Position numbers and translations under genes: made by a program
The notes under the pieces: generated by a model
Told to the model about the DNA's origin: nothing
What the model saw: only the letters and a program-made list of their open reading frames with translations
The model's database searches: none
In this document: positions 1 to 8,557 of the stretch, piece by piece
How positions within the stretch are numbered: position 1 is the stretch's first letter
How the letters are laid out: each line of letters begins with the position of its first letter
Source of the DNA: Geobacter argillaceus
Lineage (GTDB): Bacteria; Desulfobacterota; Desulfuromonadia; Geobacterales; DSM-12255
Reading direction: 5' to 3'
NCBI RefSeq assembly: GCF_007830735.1
Contig: NZ_VLLN01000010.1
Coordinates: 80,679-144,678 of the forward strand
DNA length: 64,000 bases

Positions 1-1082
1 ATGCTGTAGCCGAGATGAAACAGCCTGAGCAGGAACTCTTTGCGGATAATGGCCAGGGCCTGCTCTTCGTCACCGCCGGAGAGATGCTCAAGGGCGATGC
101 TCAAGAGCCCGGCGACACGTTCTCCGGTTCTCTGCACCGCGTCCCCGTTGGTGAGCTGAACCCTGTCTGCTACCAGTGCCTTGTTGATCAGGTACTGCAG
201 CTCCCGGGTGAGCTCCGGTGAGGCCAGCCGGGCCAGCAGCCTGGCAACCAGGGTGTCGGTCGCAGGCTGGTGGGTGGTGGCGAGGCCGGTGTCGTTCCTG
301 ATCGGGGCCAAAACTTTGTCGCCAGCAAGGCGAAAGGAGTCCGGACTCACCCGCGTATAGACCGTCAGCGACTCCTCCAGGGACGGTATCCCTTCGTCGG
401 CCAGACGACCGGCCCGGAATTGGAGACAGAGCTCGGCCTGTTCGATCACCAGTTCCCCCTTGATTCCTTCCATCAGGGCCAGATAAAGGTGCTGATCGAT
501 GCGGAAGACGATATCCAGGAACATGCCGATGAGTTGGGCGTACTCCTGGTTGATGAACTTCAGGAAGTAGCAGTCGTCGAAACTGTGGTCCCACTCGATG
601 TCCCGTTCTTCGTCGGATATCAGGTCGCCCATCCCCCCTCGTACGATCACCCCCTGTTTCAGGGTGAGGATGAGGAGCTCCAGTTCCAGGTGAGGAAGGA
701 TCTGCAGGAAATGGTCTTCGCCGGCGGCAAGGATGGTCCCCAGCCAGGCGAAGGCACGGTCGGGGAGAAATTCGCCATTGTCCCACAGTTCCTGATCAAG
801 GATGAACAGCTCCTGGCGCGGCGAGACCAGCGAGAGAAGGTCGGCAGCGCTCTCCTGTCCCACATCTGCTGCCAGCTGATAGATTTCCAGCGGCGGGAGG
901 GCCTGGGTGAGCCGTTGGCCATCGGCGTCGGTGAGGAGCAGGTCGAGTTGGGCTTTGCCGTCGAGGCGGTGCAGGTGGTCCAGCTTGTCCGGAAAGGAGA
1001 GCCGGGAGAATTCCTGCGGTGTCAGCCGGTTGCCCTTGATCAGGGTGAGCTTGGCGCTGTTGTGGTTATCTGATGCGGGCAC
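1..1082 (-). CDS. DUF6178-like protein, 3' end cut by window edge
   Basis: About 360 codons are visible; the stop lies outside the window. The start is GTG at 1082, chosen because AGGAG lies 8 bases upstream (1091-1095) and reading is open from there to the edge. The protein begins MPASDNHNSAKLTLIKG and is acidic, soluble-looking and leucine-rich, with no signal peptide or membrane segment. It resembles the DUF6178 proteins that I recall from Geobacter genomes, whose function is unknown; the family name is from memory and unverified. It is the last visible member of a minus-strand run that starts with the S41 protease, and lies 64 bases after the Cys-cluster protein. Confidence 0.6.
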   Translation of the reverse strand, partial: MPASDNHNSAKLTLIKGNRLTPQEFSRLSFPDKLDHLHRLDGKAQLDLLLTDADGQRLTQALPPLEIYQLAADVGQESAADLLSLVSPRQELFILDQELWDNGEFLPDRAFAWLGTILAAGEDHFLQILPHLELELLILTLKQGVIVRGGMGDLISDEERDIEWDHSFDDCYFLKFINQEYAQLIGMFLDIVFRIDQHLYLALMEGIKGELVIEQAELCLQFRAGRLADEGIPSLEESLTVYTRVSPDSFRLAGDKVLAPIRNDTGLATTHQPATDTLVARLLARLASPELTRELQYLINKALVADRVQLTNGDAVQRTGERVAGLLSIALEHLSGGDEEQALAIIRKEFLLRLFHLGYS

Positions 1083-1146
1083 GATTCGACTCCTGTGTTA
1101 GTTTGAGACGTTTTTTTGGGGCTCGGGGCAGAACCGGCGGTCAGGG

Positions 1147-1470
1147 TTACGGTTTCCTGCCCTTCCGTGTCTGTTTCCTTACGTCTGTTTTGGCGGGGGT
1201 CAGTTCGGGAAAGGCGCGGCGGTAGCCACAGTCGGGGTGAAGCCAGCGGAGCTGTTGGAGGAGCTCCGGTGTCAGTTTTATGCAGGCCGGATTGATGGTG
1301 GCGCGCCGGTCGTAGACCTTGCACTGCCTGCTCACCACATCCAGGTAGCGGCATGGGGTCTGGGTGTAGAAGATGGTCCCCCGCTCGTTCTCGATCTTCT
1401 CGAAGCAGCACTGGCCGCAGCGGTTACAAAGAGCATCCCACGCGGTATCGTCAATATGGTCGTATGTCAT
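1147..1470 (-). CDS. YkgJ/YcgN-type Cys-cluster protein, putative metal chelator
   Basis: A 107-residue protein with the cluster CNRCGQCC at residues 15-22 and further cysteines at about 40, 50, 63 and 81. This is the CxxCxxCC pattern of the YkgJ/UPF0260 group, thought to bind zinc or an Fe-S cluster; no reaction is established for it. The C-terminus is basic (about 12 Lys/Arg in the last 25 residues). The ATG start has no strong Shine-Dalgarno sequence. It lies between the RMD1 protein and the DUF6178-like protein in the same direction. Confidence 0.75.
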   Translation of the reverse strand: MTYDHIDDTAWDALCNRCGQCCFEKIENERGTIFYTQTPCRYLDVVSRQCKVYDRRATINPACIKLTPELLQQLRWLHPDCGYRRAFPELTPAKTDVRKQTRKGRKP

Positions 1471-1524
1471 GGACTGGAAAGAATAAACCAGACGGTGAAG
1501 CGTGTCAATCCATGGTTTGCCCGG

Positions 1525-2340
1525 CTAGCGGCGGACCATTTCCACCAGGAACAGCCCGATCTCGATGGCGATCAGGATGATGATGATCCACTCCAGGCGG
1601 GCCGACCGGCGGGCGTGGGAGAGACCGCTGAATACCTCGGTGATGTCCAGGAGGGTCTCGGACTTGTGCTTGATCTCCTGATAGCGCTGATCCAGTTCGA
1701 AGTGGGTGGCCATGGTCAGGTAGAGTCGGTCCGCCTCGGGGTTGTCCCAGGTGATCTCCGGCTTGTCCAGCACCATGATATGGGCAATGGAAAGGTACTT
1801 GAAGTTGAGGATGGAAGAGGCGAGCCTCGCCAGCCGTTGGTCGGGGATATTCAGGTTTCCTTGCCCCAGGTTGCCGATCACCCCCTCCATGTCGTCCAGG
1901 ACCGTTTCCACCTGTCCTTCGATCCTTTCCAGTGCCACTGACTTGGCGATCACAAAACAGACGATGTCGATGTATGCCTGATCGAAATGGTCCATGACTG
2001 CGTAATCGTTGGTAATGGCCGGCTCTTCCGGTGCGATGCGGAGTTCGTACTCTTCCCTGAACTTGAGGTGCTGCTCTCCCTTGACGATGCCGGCAATGCC
2101 GCGCAACCGGTTCAGGAACGTGGTGATGGTCTCGTTGCCGCAGTTCAGAAAGACCAGTCCGCCGAAGTGGTAGAGATAGACCTGCTCCCGCTCGGCCCCG
2201 CCGCAGGGGGCAAGGGTCAGCGGATCGAGGCGCATCGGTTCTTCCCAGCGATAGCGGCGTGCGATCTCCAGCGAGGCTGCCAGGCGGTTCAGGTCCAGTT
2301 CGCCACCGAGGGCGAAGGCGGTGAAGGTGAAGGTTTCCAT
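1525..2340 (-). CDS. RMD1/YagE family protein with C-terminal membrane anchor
   Basis: The start METFTFTAF at 2340 gives 271 residues. The frame stays open upstream into the gspB-like gene, but that part reads as shadow sequence, so the longer form is rejected. The body (about residues 30-230) fits the RMD1/YagE (DUF155) family, including the stretch FHGGLVFLN-like core and the conserved VFCFVIAKSVALE-type helix region. A single hydrophobic helix of about 18 residues ends the protein, followed by a short basic tail, so it is probably tail-anchored in the inner membrane. Yeast RMD1 relatives act in meiosis and mitochondria; the bacterial role is unknown. It follows the gspB-like gene by 52 bases. 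Confidence 0.72.
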   Translation of the reverse strand: METFTFTAFALGGELDLNRLAASLEIARRYRWEEPMRLDPLTLAPCGGAEREQVYLYHFGGLVFLNCGNETITTFLNRLRGIAGIVKGEQHLKFREEYELRIAPEEPAITNDYAVMDHFDQAYIDIVCFVIAKSVALERIEGQVETVLDDMEGVIGNLGQGNLNIPDQRLARLASSILNFKYLSIAHIMVLDKPEITWDNPEADRLYLTMATHFELDQRYQEIKHKSETLLDITEVFSGLSHARRSARLEWIIIILIAIEIGLFLVEMVRR

Positions 2341-2392
2341 GATAGGTACAGCATAACGGATCGTTGCTGATTCGCAAACAGAGGAGGTTTCT

Positions 2393-3142
2393 TCAGTCGT
2401 CCTTTGAACTTCTTCCCAGACCGACTTCGACCTTTTCTCCCTTGTAGGTAAAACGTACCCGGTCGGGAAAGATCTCGTCCACCGTGGCTCCCCCGACATC
2501 AACTCCCAGCCCCACTGGCTGGCCGTTGACGATGGCCAGCCGGGAGGCGCTGTCTTTCTGCCAGGCAATGCCCGAGACGCGCAGTGCCGGCACCGCATGG
2601 GGGTGCGGGGCGGAGGGGGCCGGCACAGGTCTGGCCACTGTTTCAACCGGAGTCTGGGGTGGTGCGTTGGGGCCTGGCAACGGTTTGGAGATCGGTGCCG
2701 TCGGTACCTGTCGCTGAGGTGTGGGAGATGTCTGGCGTGGTGCCTGCGCCGTTGGTGTTGGCAGTGGCGGTGGTGAGGGCACGGCAGCTAGCGGCCTGCG
2801 GGTGACTACTGTTGCCGGTGTGGCCGGAACGGTACTGCTCGGCCTGGCGGCCGGTTGGGGCGACGGGGTTGCTTTGACGGGTGCCGGTTGAGCCGGCAAC
2901 TGGGGTGCGTTCGCCAGGAGTTTGCCGGCAGAGGGGGTGCTACGGCCATGCCAGAGCATCATGCTGCCGGCCAGGACCGCTACTGCCAGGAGAACGCTGC
3001 TGCCAATTACCAAAACCGGCATCCGGCGGCCGGACCGTGACGGTTTTTCCGTGAGGATGGCCCGGGAGATCTCCACTTGGCCCGAGAGCCGGGCCGCTTT
3101 CTCTGCGTCCAGTTTTTTCAGTGCATTCAGGATTGAGCTCAT
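2393..3142 (-). CDS. GspB/ExeB-like type II secretion accessory protein
   Basis: A 249-residue single-pass protein. A short cytoplasmic N-terminus is followed by a membrane helix at about residues 41-64, a Pro/Ala-rich periplasmic linker (about 70-180) and a C-terminal domain beginning near LRVSGIAW that has the look of the T2SSB domain (IVNGQPVGLGVDVGGATV, then a short beta strand region). GspB partners the ATPase GspA to insert the secretin through the peptidoglycan. The gene overlaps the end of the gspA-like gene by 4 bases, as expected for a coupled pair. No other gsp genes are visible nearby. Confidence 0.78.
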   Translation of the reverse strand: MSSILNALKKLDAEKAARLSGQVEISRAILTEKPSRSGRRMPVLVIGSSVLLAVAVLAGSMMLWHGRSTPSAGKLLANAPQLPAQPAPVKATPSPQPAARPSSTVPATPATVVTRRPLAAVPSPPPLPTPTAQAPRQTSPTPQRQVPTAPISKPLPGPNAPPQTPVETVARPVPAPSAPHPHAVPALRVSGIAWQKDSASRLAIVNGQPVGLGVDVGGATVDEIFPDRVRFTYKGEKVEVGLGRSSKDD

Positions 3143-5001
3143 CTCTTTTTACCGCCTGACCCGTTTGCGCCGAGTTGCGGCGTGGGGAACCTGCCACCAT
3201 CCCGATAGAGCAGCAGCAGCGTCTGGGCGCCGGGCCGGCCGTCGGCCTTGAGTCCCCGCGCTTTCTGATAGTCGGCAAGCGCCTTGCGGGTTGCCTCATC
3301 GAACAGGCCGCTCGGCTCGCTGCTGAAAAAACCGGCGCCGGTCAGGAGGATCTGGAGACGGATGGCGGCAACGTCCGCCGAGCCGGGCGAGAGGTCGACA
3401 GGGATGTCCTGGTGGTTCTTCCAGAGGAGGTAGCCGCGACCGGACCACTGCTTTTCCAGTTCCTTGCGGGTCAGTGGGCCACTGCCGGGCAGGGCCGGCA
3501 CCGTGGTTATCCGGTCCTTTGTGATGCCGGTGACGGCGACATAGCGGGTACCGCCTCCCGGTACCTTCCACTCCAGGATGGCAGGGGTGTTCATTCGCTG
3601 CAGAAAACCGGTCTTGCCGTTGAAGGTGGCCAGAGAGAGGCCGCTTTTACGCGCCAGTTCCTCGAGGGAATGCGGTTTTTCTTTTCCATTGGCAGCTGGG
3701 GCGTTCCAGAGCCGGGCAACGGCGTTGAATGCCGGTTCCGGTCCTTCCGGAAGCTTGGCCAGAAGAGAGGGAAGTGCGGCTGGTTTTGTGCTTGCTGCGG
3801 GGATCGTTGGCGGGCCAGCAGATTTCATTGTCCGTGGTTGTGGCGGCGGAAGCGATGGGGTCGGTACCGCTGGCTTTGCCACAGGTTTTACTGCCGGCTT
3901 TAATCCCTGCGGCGGTACTGTTGCCGGAGAGGTTGCCGCAGGAATTGCTGCGGGGGGAGACTGCACGGCCTTTTCCGGTGCAGGGAGCTGTTTGTGCGCT
4001 ACCGGTTGTGGTGCCGGACGGGCTGTTGTCTGCTTTGCCTGTTGATGTATCGCCGCGGTGGCCGGCTTGTTCCGGGACGAGCGCAATGACGGTCGGAACG
4101 CGAGAACCATTGCCAGTATCGCCACTCCGCCGACGATAATGCCGGTGACGGCCGCAGCCGCCCATCCCTTGGTGAACCGGACGGGGCGACGGTCCGGCCC
4201 GGTCAATTCGCCAATGGCCCGGCGGGCAATTCTGCCGCTGACGTTGCGGGTCTCCTCGGTGTATGCCACCAGCAGTGCCCGGTCGCAGGCGATATTGATG
4301 ATTCTGGGTGAGCCCTGGGCGTAATGGAAGATGGCCCGTACTGCCGCCGGCGAGAAGACGACGTTTGCCGCGCCGCCGGCCACCAGTATCCGGTGGTGGA
4401 TGTAGGCGGCCGTATCCTCCCGGTCCAGAGGGAGCAGGTGGTAGCGGACTGTCATCCGCTGAGCCAGTTGGCGCAGGTCCGGCCGTTCCAGCAGCCGCTT
4501 GAGCTCCGGCTGGCCGGCCAGGACGATCTGGATCAGCTTGTCCGTATCGGTCTCCAGGTTGGAGATCAGGCGGATCTGTTCCAAAACCTGCGGTTCCAGG
4601 TGCTGCGCCTCGTCGATGGCCAGGACCACGGTGCGTCCCCGGCTGTTTTCGTTCAGCAGGAACTGGTTAAGCGTCTCCAGAAGCTCAGCCGTACCGAGCC
4701 CTTCGCTCGGCAGATCGAATTCCCGGTTGACGCTTCTGAGGAGTTCGAGGGCGGAAAGGCAGGGGTTGAAGATGAGGGCGGTGCGGTGGCTGCCGTCGTC
4801 CATCTGTTCAAGGAGGGTGCGGAGAATTGTGGTCTTGCCGGTTCCCACCTCGCCGGTCAGTTCGATGAAGCCGGCGTGGTTGTCGATTCCGTACAGGAGG
4901 TGGGCGAACGCTTCCCGATGGTGCTTGCTGAGAAAAAGAAAGCGCGGATTGGGGGTAACGCTGAACGGCTTCTCCTGAAACCCATAGAATTCGCAGTACA
5001 T
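3139..5001 (-). CDS. GspA/ExeA-like AAA ATPase with peptidoglycan-binding domain
   Basis: 620 residues. It begins with the ExeA signature MYCEFYGFQEKPFSVTPNP, then has a P-loop GEVGTGKT at residues 50-57, a Walker B AIDEAQ near 127, a membrane helix at about 284-306, and a long Pro/Ala linker. After that comes a peptidase-like or linker region (around 430-530) and a C-terminal PG_binding_1-like repeat (about 545-600, with GLFDEATRKAL). The pattern fits the ATPase that works with GspB to open peptidoglycan for a type II secretin. It lies 15 bases downstream of the S41 protease gene and overlaps the gspB-like gene, suggesting an operon. Confidence 0.82.
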   Translation of the reverse strand: MYCEFYGFQEKPFSVTPNPRFLFLSKHHREAFAHLLYGIDNHAGFIELTGEVGTGKTTILRTLLEQMDDGSHRTALIFNPCLSALELLRSVNREFDLPSEGLGTAELLETLNQFLLNENSRGRTVVLAIDEAQHLEPQVLEQIRLISNLETDTDKLIQIVLAGQPELKRLLERPDLRQLAQRMTVRYHLLPLDREDTAAYIHHRILVAGGAANVVFSPAAVRAIFHYAQGSPRIINIACDRALLVAYTEETRNVSGRIARRAIGELTGPDRRPVRFTKGWAAAAVTGIIVGGVAILAMVLAFRPSLRSSRNKPATAAIHQQAKQTTARPAPQPVAHKQLPAPEKAVQSPPAAIPAATSPATVPPQGLKPAVKPVAKPAVPTPSLPPPQPRTMKSAGPPTIPAASTKPAALPSLLAKLPEGPEPAFNAVARLWNAPAANGKEKPHSLEELARKSGLSLATFNGKTGFLQRMNTPAILEWKVPGGGTRYVAVTGITKDRITTVPALPGSGPLTRKELEKQWSGRGYLLWKNHQDIPVDLSPGSADVAAIRLQILLTGAGFFSSEPSGLFDEATRKALADYQKARGLKADGRPGAQTLLLLYRDGGRFPTPQLGANGSGGKKR

Positions 5002-5016
5002 GGGCAGGCCCGAAGG

Positions 5017-6366
5017 CTATTTGCCGCCGCCGGTGACGGTGGCGGGTTTGCTGGCAAGACCTGCAAAAATGTTGAGCCCTTTCAGTGTTTCCAGCGCCCT
5101 GGAGAGTTGGAAGTCGTTGGCCAGATCCCCTTCCGCGGCAACGGGCGGTGAGGTGCGGTGCGACGGCTTCACCGCGGCAGGCATGGACGAACGGTTGCCG
5201 AATGTGGCAGTGTGGGGCGATGGGGCGGAACCGTTTGTTTTGTTCGCCACGTCGCTCTGGGCAACGATGATGTCCGGCCTGATCCCTTTGGCCTGGATCG
5301 AGCGGCCGGAAGGGGTGTAGTAGCGGGCGGTGGTCAGCTTGAGACCATAGCCGTCCCGCAGGGTTATGACCGACTGGACCGATCCCTTGCCATAGCTCTG
5401 GGTCCCCATGATAATGGCCCGTTTCTGGTCCTGCAATGCCCCGGCAATGATTTCCGAGGCACTGGCGCTTGCCCCGTTGATGAGGACGACAATGGGGTAG
5501 TGTGGCTCCTTGGGGCCGAAATGGGCGTAATAGTTGCGTTGGGCATCGGGGGTCCGGCCACGCATGGATACGATGGTCCCGTCCGACGTCCCTTCGCCGA
5601 TGAACGGGTCGACTACCTGGGTGGCCGTATCCACCAGGCCGCCCGGGTTGTTGCGCAGATCGAGGATAAGTCCTTTCAGGGTGCCGTTGTTTTCCCGGCG
5701 GAGGAGTTGGAGGGTCTTCTGGAAATCCTGGCCGGTCCGTTCCTGGAACTGGGTGATGCGGATGTAGCCGTAACCGGGCTCCAGGGTGCGTGCCTTGAGA
5801 CTTTTGGTGTTGATGGTGTCGCGGACGAGGTGAAAGGCGAGAGGGGTTTTCTGGCCCTCACGAAGGATGGTCAGGGTGACCCTGGTCCCCTTGGGGCCGC
5901 GCATCAGGTTGACCGCCTGGGTTATAGTCATCCCTTTGGTCAGCTTGTCGCCGATCTTCCAGATGTAGTCATTGGCCTTGATCCCGGCACGAAAGGCCGG
6001 CGTGTCTTCTATCGGAGAAATGACCGTCAGTTTCTCGTCCCTGATGTTGATCTCGATGCCGAGTCCGCCGAAAGAGCCGGACATGGATATCTGCATCTCC
6101 CTGTACGGCTCCGGGGTCATAAAGGCGCTGTGGGGATCGAGGGTTGCGAGCATTCCTTCAACGGCGCCGGTGAGAAGCTTCTTGGTATCCACCTCTTCAA
6201 CGTAGCTTTTCTTGACAATGCCAATAACATCTTTCAGGAGTTTCAGTTGGCTTTGCTCCCGGACAGCGGGTCTCTGCCCGTGCCGGCGTAGCGTCAGACC
6301 TATTAGTGCGGCGCTCAGAACGGCCACGCTGGCGCAGATGATCAGCCACTTGGTGGTGCGTGACAT
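5017..6366 (-). CDS. ctpA: S41 C-terminal processing peptidase (CtpA/Prc type)
   Basis: 449 residues: an N-terminal membrane/signal helix (about 6-25), a PDZ domain (about 95-175) and a tail-specific protease domain. The catalytic Ser is in NGASASASE (Ser302) and the catalytic Lys in SYGKGSVQ (Lys327); the 25-residue spacing matches E. coli Prc. LDLRNNPGG and the preceding GYIRITQF are also typical of the family. The C-terminal 70 residues are low-complexity and extend beyond the usual domain. It is the first gene of the minus-strand run and would process periplasmic proteins. Start MSRTTKW was kept because the signal helix follows directly. Confidence 0.9.
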   Translation of the reverse strand: MSRTTKWLIICASVAVLSAALIGLTLRRHGQRPAVREQSQLKLLKDVIGIVKKSYVEEVDTKKLLTGAVEGMLATLDPHSAFMTPEPYREMQISMSGSFGGLGIEINIRDEKLTVISPIEDTPAFRAGIKANDYIWKIGDKLTKGMTITQAVNLMRGPKGTRVTLTILREGQKTPLAFHLVRDTINTKSLKARTLEPGYGYIRITQFQERTGQDFQKTLQLLRRENNGTLKGLILDLRNNPGGLVDTATQVVDPFIGEGTSDGTIVSMRGRTPDAQRNYYAHFGPKEPHYPIVVLINGASASASEIIAGALQDQKRAIIMGTQSYGKGSVQSVITLRDGYGLKLTTARYYTPSGRSIQAKGIRPDIIVAQSDVANKTNGSAPSPHTATFGNRSSMPAAVKPSHRTSPPVAAEGDLANDFQLSRALETLKGLNIFAGLASKPATVTGGGK

Positions 6367-6599
6367 GGCGGGGCTCCATACGTGAAATTGCGGACTGCAG
6401 GCGGGAAAAGGCGCGCTGCCCCTGTTACTTATACGGGGTAGCGACGGAATAAGTCAACTCCCTTTGTCGTGCCGCAATTGAGAGTAGTGGTGCTCAGAAG
6501 GGCGCTGCCAAGGGGCCAAATGTGAAAATAGCAATAAAGAAAAGCCGGGCGTCGACGATATAACAATTCATCTGGATGACGTGAAGTAAGGAGTTGGGT

Positions 6600-6818
6600 A
6601 TGGGTACCTGCAAGGTTTACATCCTTGATGATTTTCGCAGAGCAAAAAAGGCCCCGGCACGGGATATGAAAGCGATTATAGAAGAACACCTCGCCGAAGC
6701 CGGATTGTACCTGCACGATGCCTCGGAACTCAAGGACTGTCCGGACGGGAACTTAAAGTTTCAACCTGTTGATGCTGGCCGGGAGCGGGTCAAAAGGCGG
6801 GATGGCGACGAACATTGA
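6600..6818 (+). CDS. Small unknown protein
   Basis: 72 residues (MGTCKVYILDDFRRAKK...). ATG at 6600 is preceded by TAAGGAG at the right distance; an in-frame TTG six bases upstream is less likely. The protein is charged and soluble-looking, with a Lys/Arg-rich C-terminus. I recognise no domain. It precedes the PilZ gene by 40 bases in the same direction, so co-transcription is possible. The case for a real gene rests on the ribosome site and codon pattern only. Confidence 0.5.
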   Translation: MGTCKVYILDDFRRAKKAPARDMKAIIEEHLAEAGLYLHDASELKDCPDGNLKFQPVDAGRERVKRRDGDEH

Positions 6819-6858
6819 GTGATGCCGGTGGAATGTACTGTCACGAAACGGGGGCCAT

Positions 6859-7278
6859 ATGGATCAGGTCGTTGAAGTCAGAGCGGTTGGTGGTGCCGAA
6901 CGGCGAAAATATCGACGCATTGAATTCCAGGCCCCGGCCTTCATCGAGCACAACAACCGGACAACATTCGGAGAGATCAGGAACGTGAGCAATCTGGGAG
7001 CGTTTCTCAAGACCGACGGCAAGTTTGCCGTTAACGATTCGGTGCAACTCTCCATCTACTTTCTGGAAGGATCGGCCACCCTTTCCGTTACGATTCCCGG
7101 GACCGTTGCCAGGCTCGCCGATGGCGGCGTCGGGCTGTTTTCTCCCCACCTGGATGTGTACAAACTTCTCCATCTGGAGCACCTGCTTGCCTTCCACAAG
7201 GGAAATCCGCAGCGACTGACCGACGAGTTTTACGAGTATGTCCTGGCTGCGCAGGATGATCATATCCCGTCCTCCTGA
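6859..7278 (+). CDS. PilZ-domain protein, likely cyclic-di-GMP receptor
   Basis: 139 residues, essentially one PilZ domain. The arginine motif RRKYRR is at residues 15-20 and the second motif NVSNLG at 42-47, which fit RxxxR and (D/N)xSxxG, the two cyclic-di-GMP contacts of the family. There is no fused output domain, so it probably acts by binding a partner protein. G-rich sequence lies just before the ATG. A good intrinsic terminator follows at 7353-7379. Confidence 0.85.
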   Translation: MDQVVEVRAVGGAERRKYRRIEFQAPAFIEHNNRTTFGEIRNVSNLGAFLKTDGKFAVNDSVQLSIYFLEGSATLSVTIPGTVARLADGGVGLFSPHLDVYKLLHLEHLLAFHKGNPQRLTDEFYEYVLAAQDDHIPSS

Positions 7279-7352
7279 TTCCGTCGGCTACTGGTGGCCA
7301 CGTTGCGTGGTAGGTAAGGAGCAGTGTCCGGGTTTTTGTTGTGCCGGTGAGA

Positions 7353-7379
7353 GGAACAGAGGGATGTTCCCTTTTTTTT
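7353..7379 (+). terminator. Intrinsic terminator after the PilZ gene
   Basis: The stem GGAACA / TGTTCC (7353-7358 with 7365-7370) has a six-base loop and is followed by C and eight T (7372-7379). It lies 75 bases after the PilZ stop. The last two bases touch the stop of mnmH, which runs the other way. Confidence 0.8.
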
Positions 7380-8418
7380 ATCCTGAGGAGGTCGGTAGCC
7401 CCTTTTTCTCAAGGAATGACAAGAGTTCCCGGCGCGCTGCGCCGAAGTCTTCCAGGGATAACCGGAGGTCTTCCACCCATGGTCGCTCTCTGTAGTAAAG
7501 TCGGTCATAGTAGTGGGCCATGAGCCCTTCGGTGAGCAGTCCCAATTCCCACCGCTCAAGATACCCGGCCAGATCGGCGTACTGTTCCCCCCCCAGTTTT
7601 TTCCTGATCCTCATCAGGGCGTCGGCCATCATCTCCCGGTATTCAACTTTTCCATACTCTTCCAAGAGCCGTTGCACCCTCGTTTCCCGCGAGGCCTCGC
7701 TCCAGACCTTGATACTCTCCCGCATGACCTCGTACAGGTTCCCCGGCAGGAACAGCTTGCCGATGCGACGGCTCTCCCCTTCGATGAAGATCGGCCGGCC
7801 GAGCGGACATAGTCGGAAGGCGTCCCAAAGGAGGGTCTCGAAATGTTTCTGGGACAGCTCCTGGGATAGTCCCAGCGAGCCGAAGGCAGACCCCCGGTGA
7901 CAGGCGAGCCCTTCCAGGTCGATGGTCGTCTCGCCATAGTCCTGCAGATGCGTGAGAAAGGTGGTTTTGCCGATGCCGGTCAACCCGTGCAGGACGACCA
8001 GGGGGCCGGGGGGGGCGAAGTTTTCGAAGGTGGCGCTGACAATGTTACGGAATGCCTTGTAGCCTCCGACCAGTTGCTGCACCGGGAACCCGGTCAGGTC
8101 GAGGACTGCGGCAACGGTCTTGCTCCGTAACCCGCCGCGCCAGCAGTAGACAATGATGGGACGACCGGCGGCAGCCCGGTCGATTTCCGCCACCATGACG
8201 GGCAGCCGGCCGGCGGTCAGCTCCAGGCCGCGACGGCGGGCCATACGGGGACCAACCTGCTTGTAAAGAGTGCCGATCTCTACCCGTTCCTCGTTGGTGA
8301 GAAGCGGGACGTTGATGGCTCCGGGAATATGGTCTTCGCTATATTCCAGCGGGGTGCGGACATCCACGAACAGGTGGGTACCCATGCTGGACGGATCGAA
8401 CTGCACGGTTTGAGGCAT
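7378..8418 (-). CDS. mnmH: tRNA 2-selenouridine synthase (SelU/MnmH)
   Basis: 346 residues from MPQTVQFD; the start at 8418 has AAGGAG just upstream. The N-terminal rhodanese domain carries the active Cys92 in VYCWRGGLRS, and a P-loop GLTGIGKT follows at 145-152 with the ATP-binding helical half to the end. MnmH replaces sulfur by selenium in the wobble 2-thiouridine of tRNA, using selenophosphate. A longer in-frame extension to 8736 overlaps the divergent HD gene and lacks family resemblance. The gene stands alone between the PilZ gene and the HD gene. Confidence 0.92.
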   Translation of the reverse strand: MPQTVQFDPSSMGTHLFVDVRTPLEYSEDHIPGAINVPLLTNEERVEIGTLYKQVGPRMARRRGLELTAGRLPVMVAEIDRAAAGRPIIVYCWRGGLRSKTVAAVLDLTGFPVQQLVGGYKAFRNIVSATFENFAPPGPLVVLHGLTGIGKTTFLTHLQDYGETTIDLEGLACHRGSAFGSLGLSQELSQKHFETLLWDAFRLCPLGRPIFIEGESRRIGKLFLPGNLYEVMRESIKVWSEASRETRVQRLLEEYGKVEYREMMADALMRIRKKLGGEQYADLAGYLERWELGLLTEGLMAHYYDRLYYRERPWVEDLRLSLEDFGAARRELLSFLEKKGLPTSSG

Positions 8419-8557
8419 GGGATGCTCCTTTGGCCGGATTATAGTCACCGGTGAGGTGGAATGCAAGGAGAGCCGCTCCTGTAGTTGACAGAGGCCTGGT
8501 AATCGGGCATAGTAAACCGATTGTTTTTCCGGCGACCGAAAGGCGCCTGTGAGGTAA

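Noticed and set aside
6429..6716. Minus-strand open frame before ctpA
   Set aside because: No ribosome site, no domain, overlaps the better-supported small plus-strand gene.
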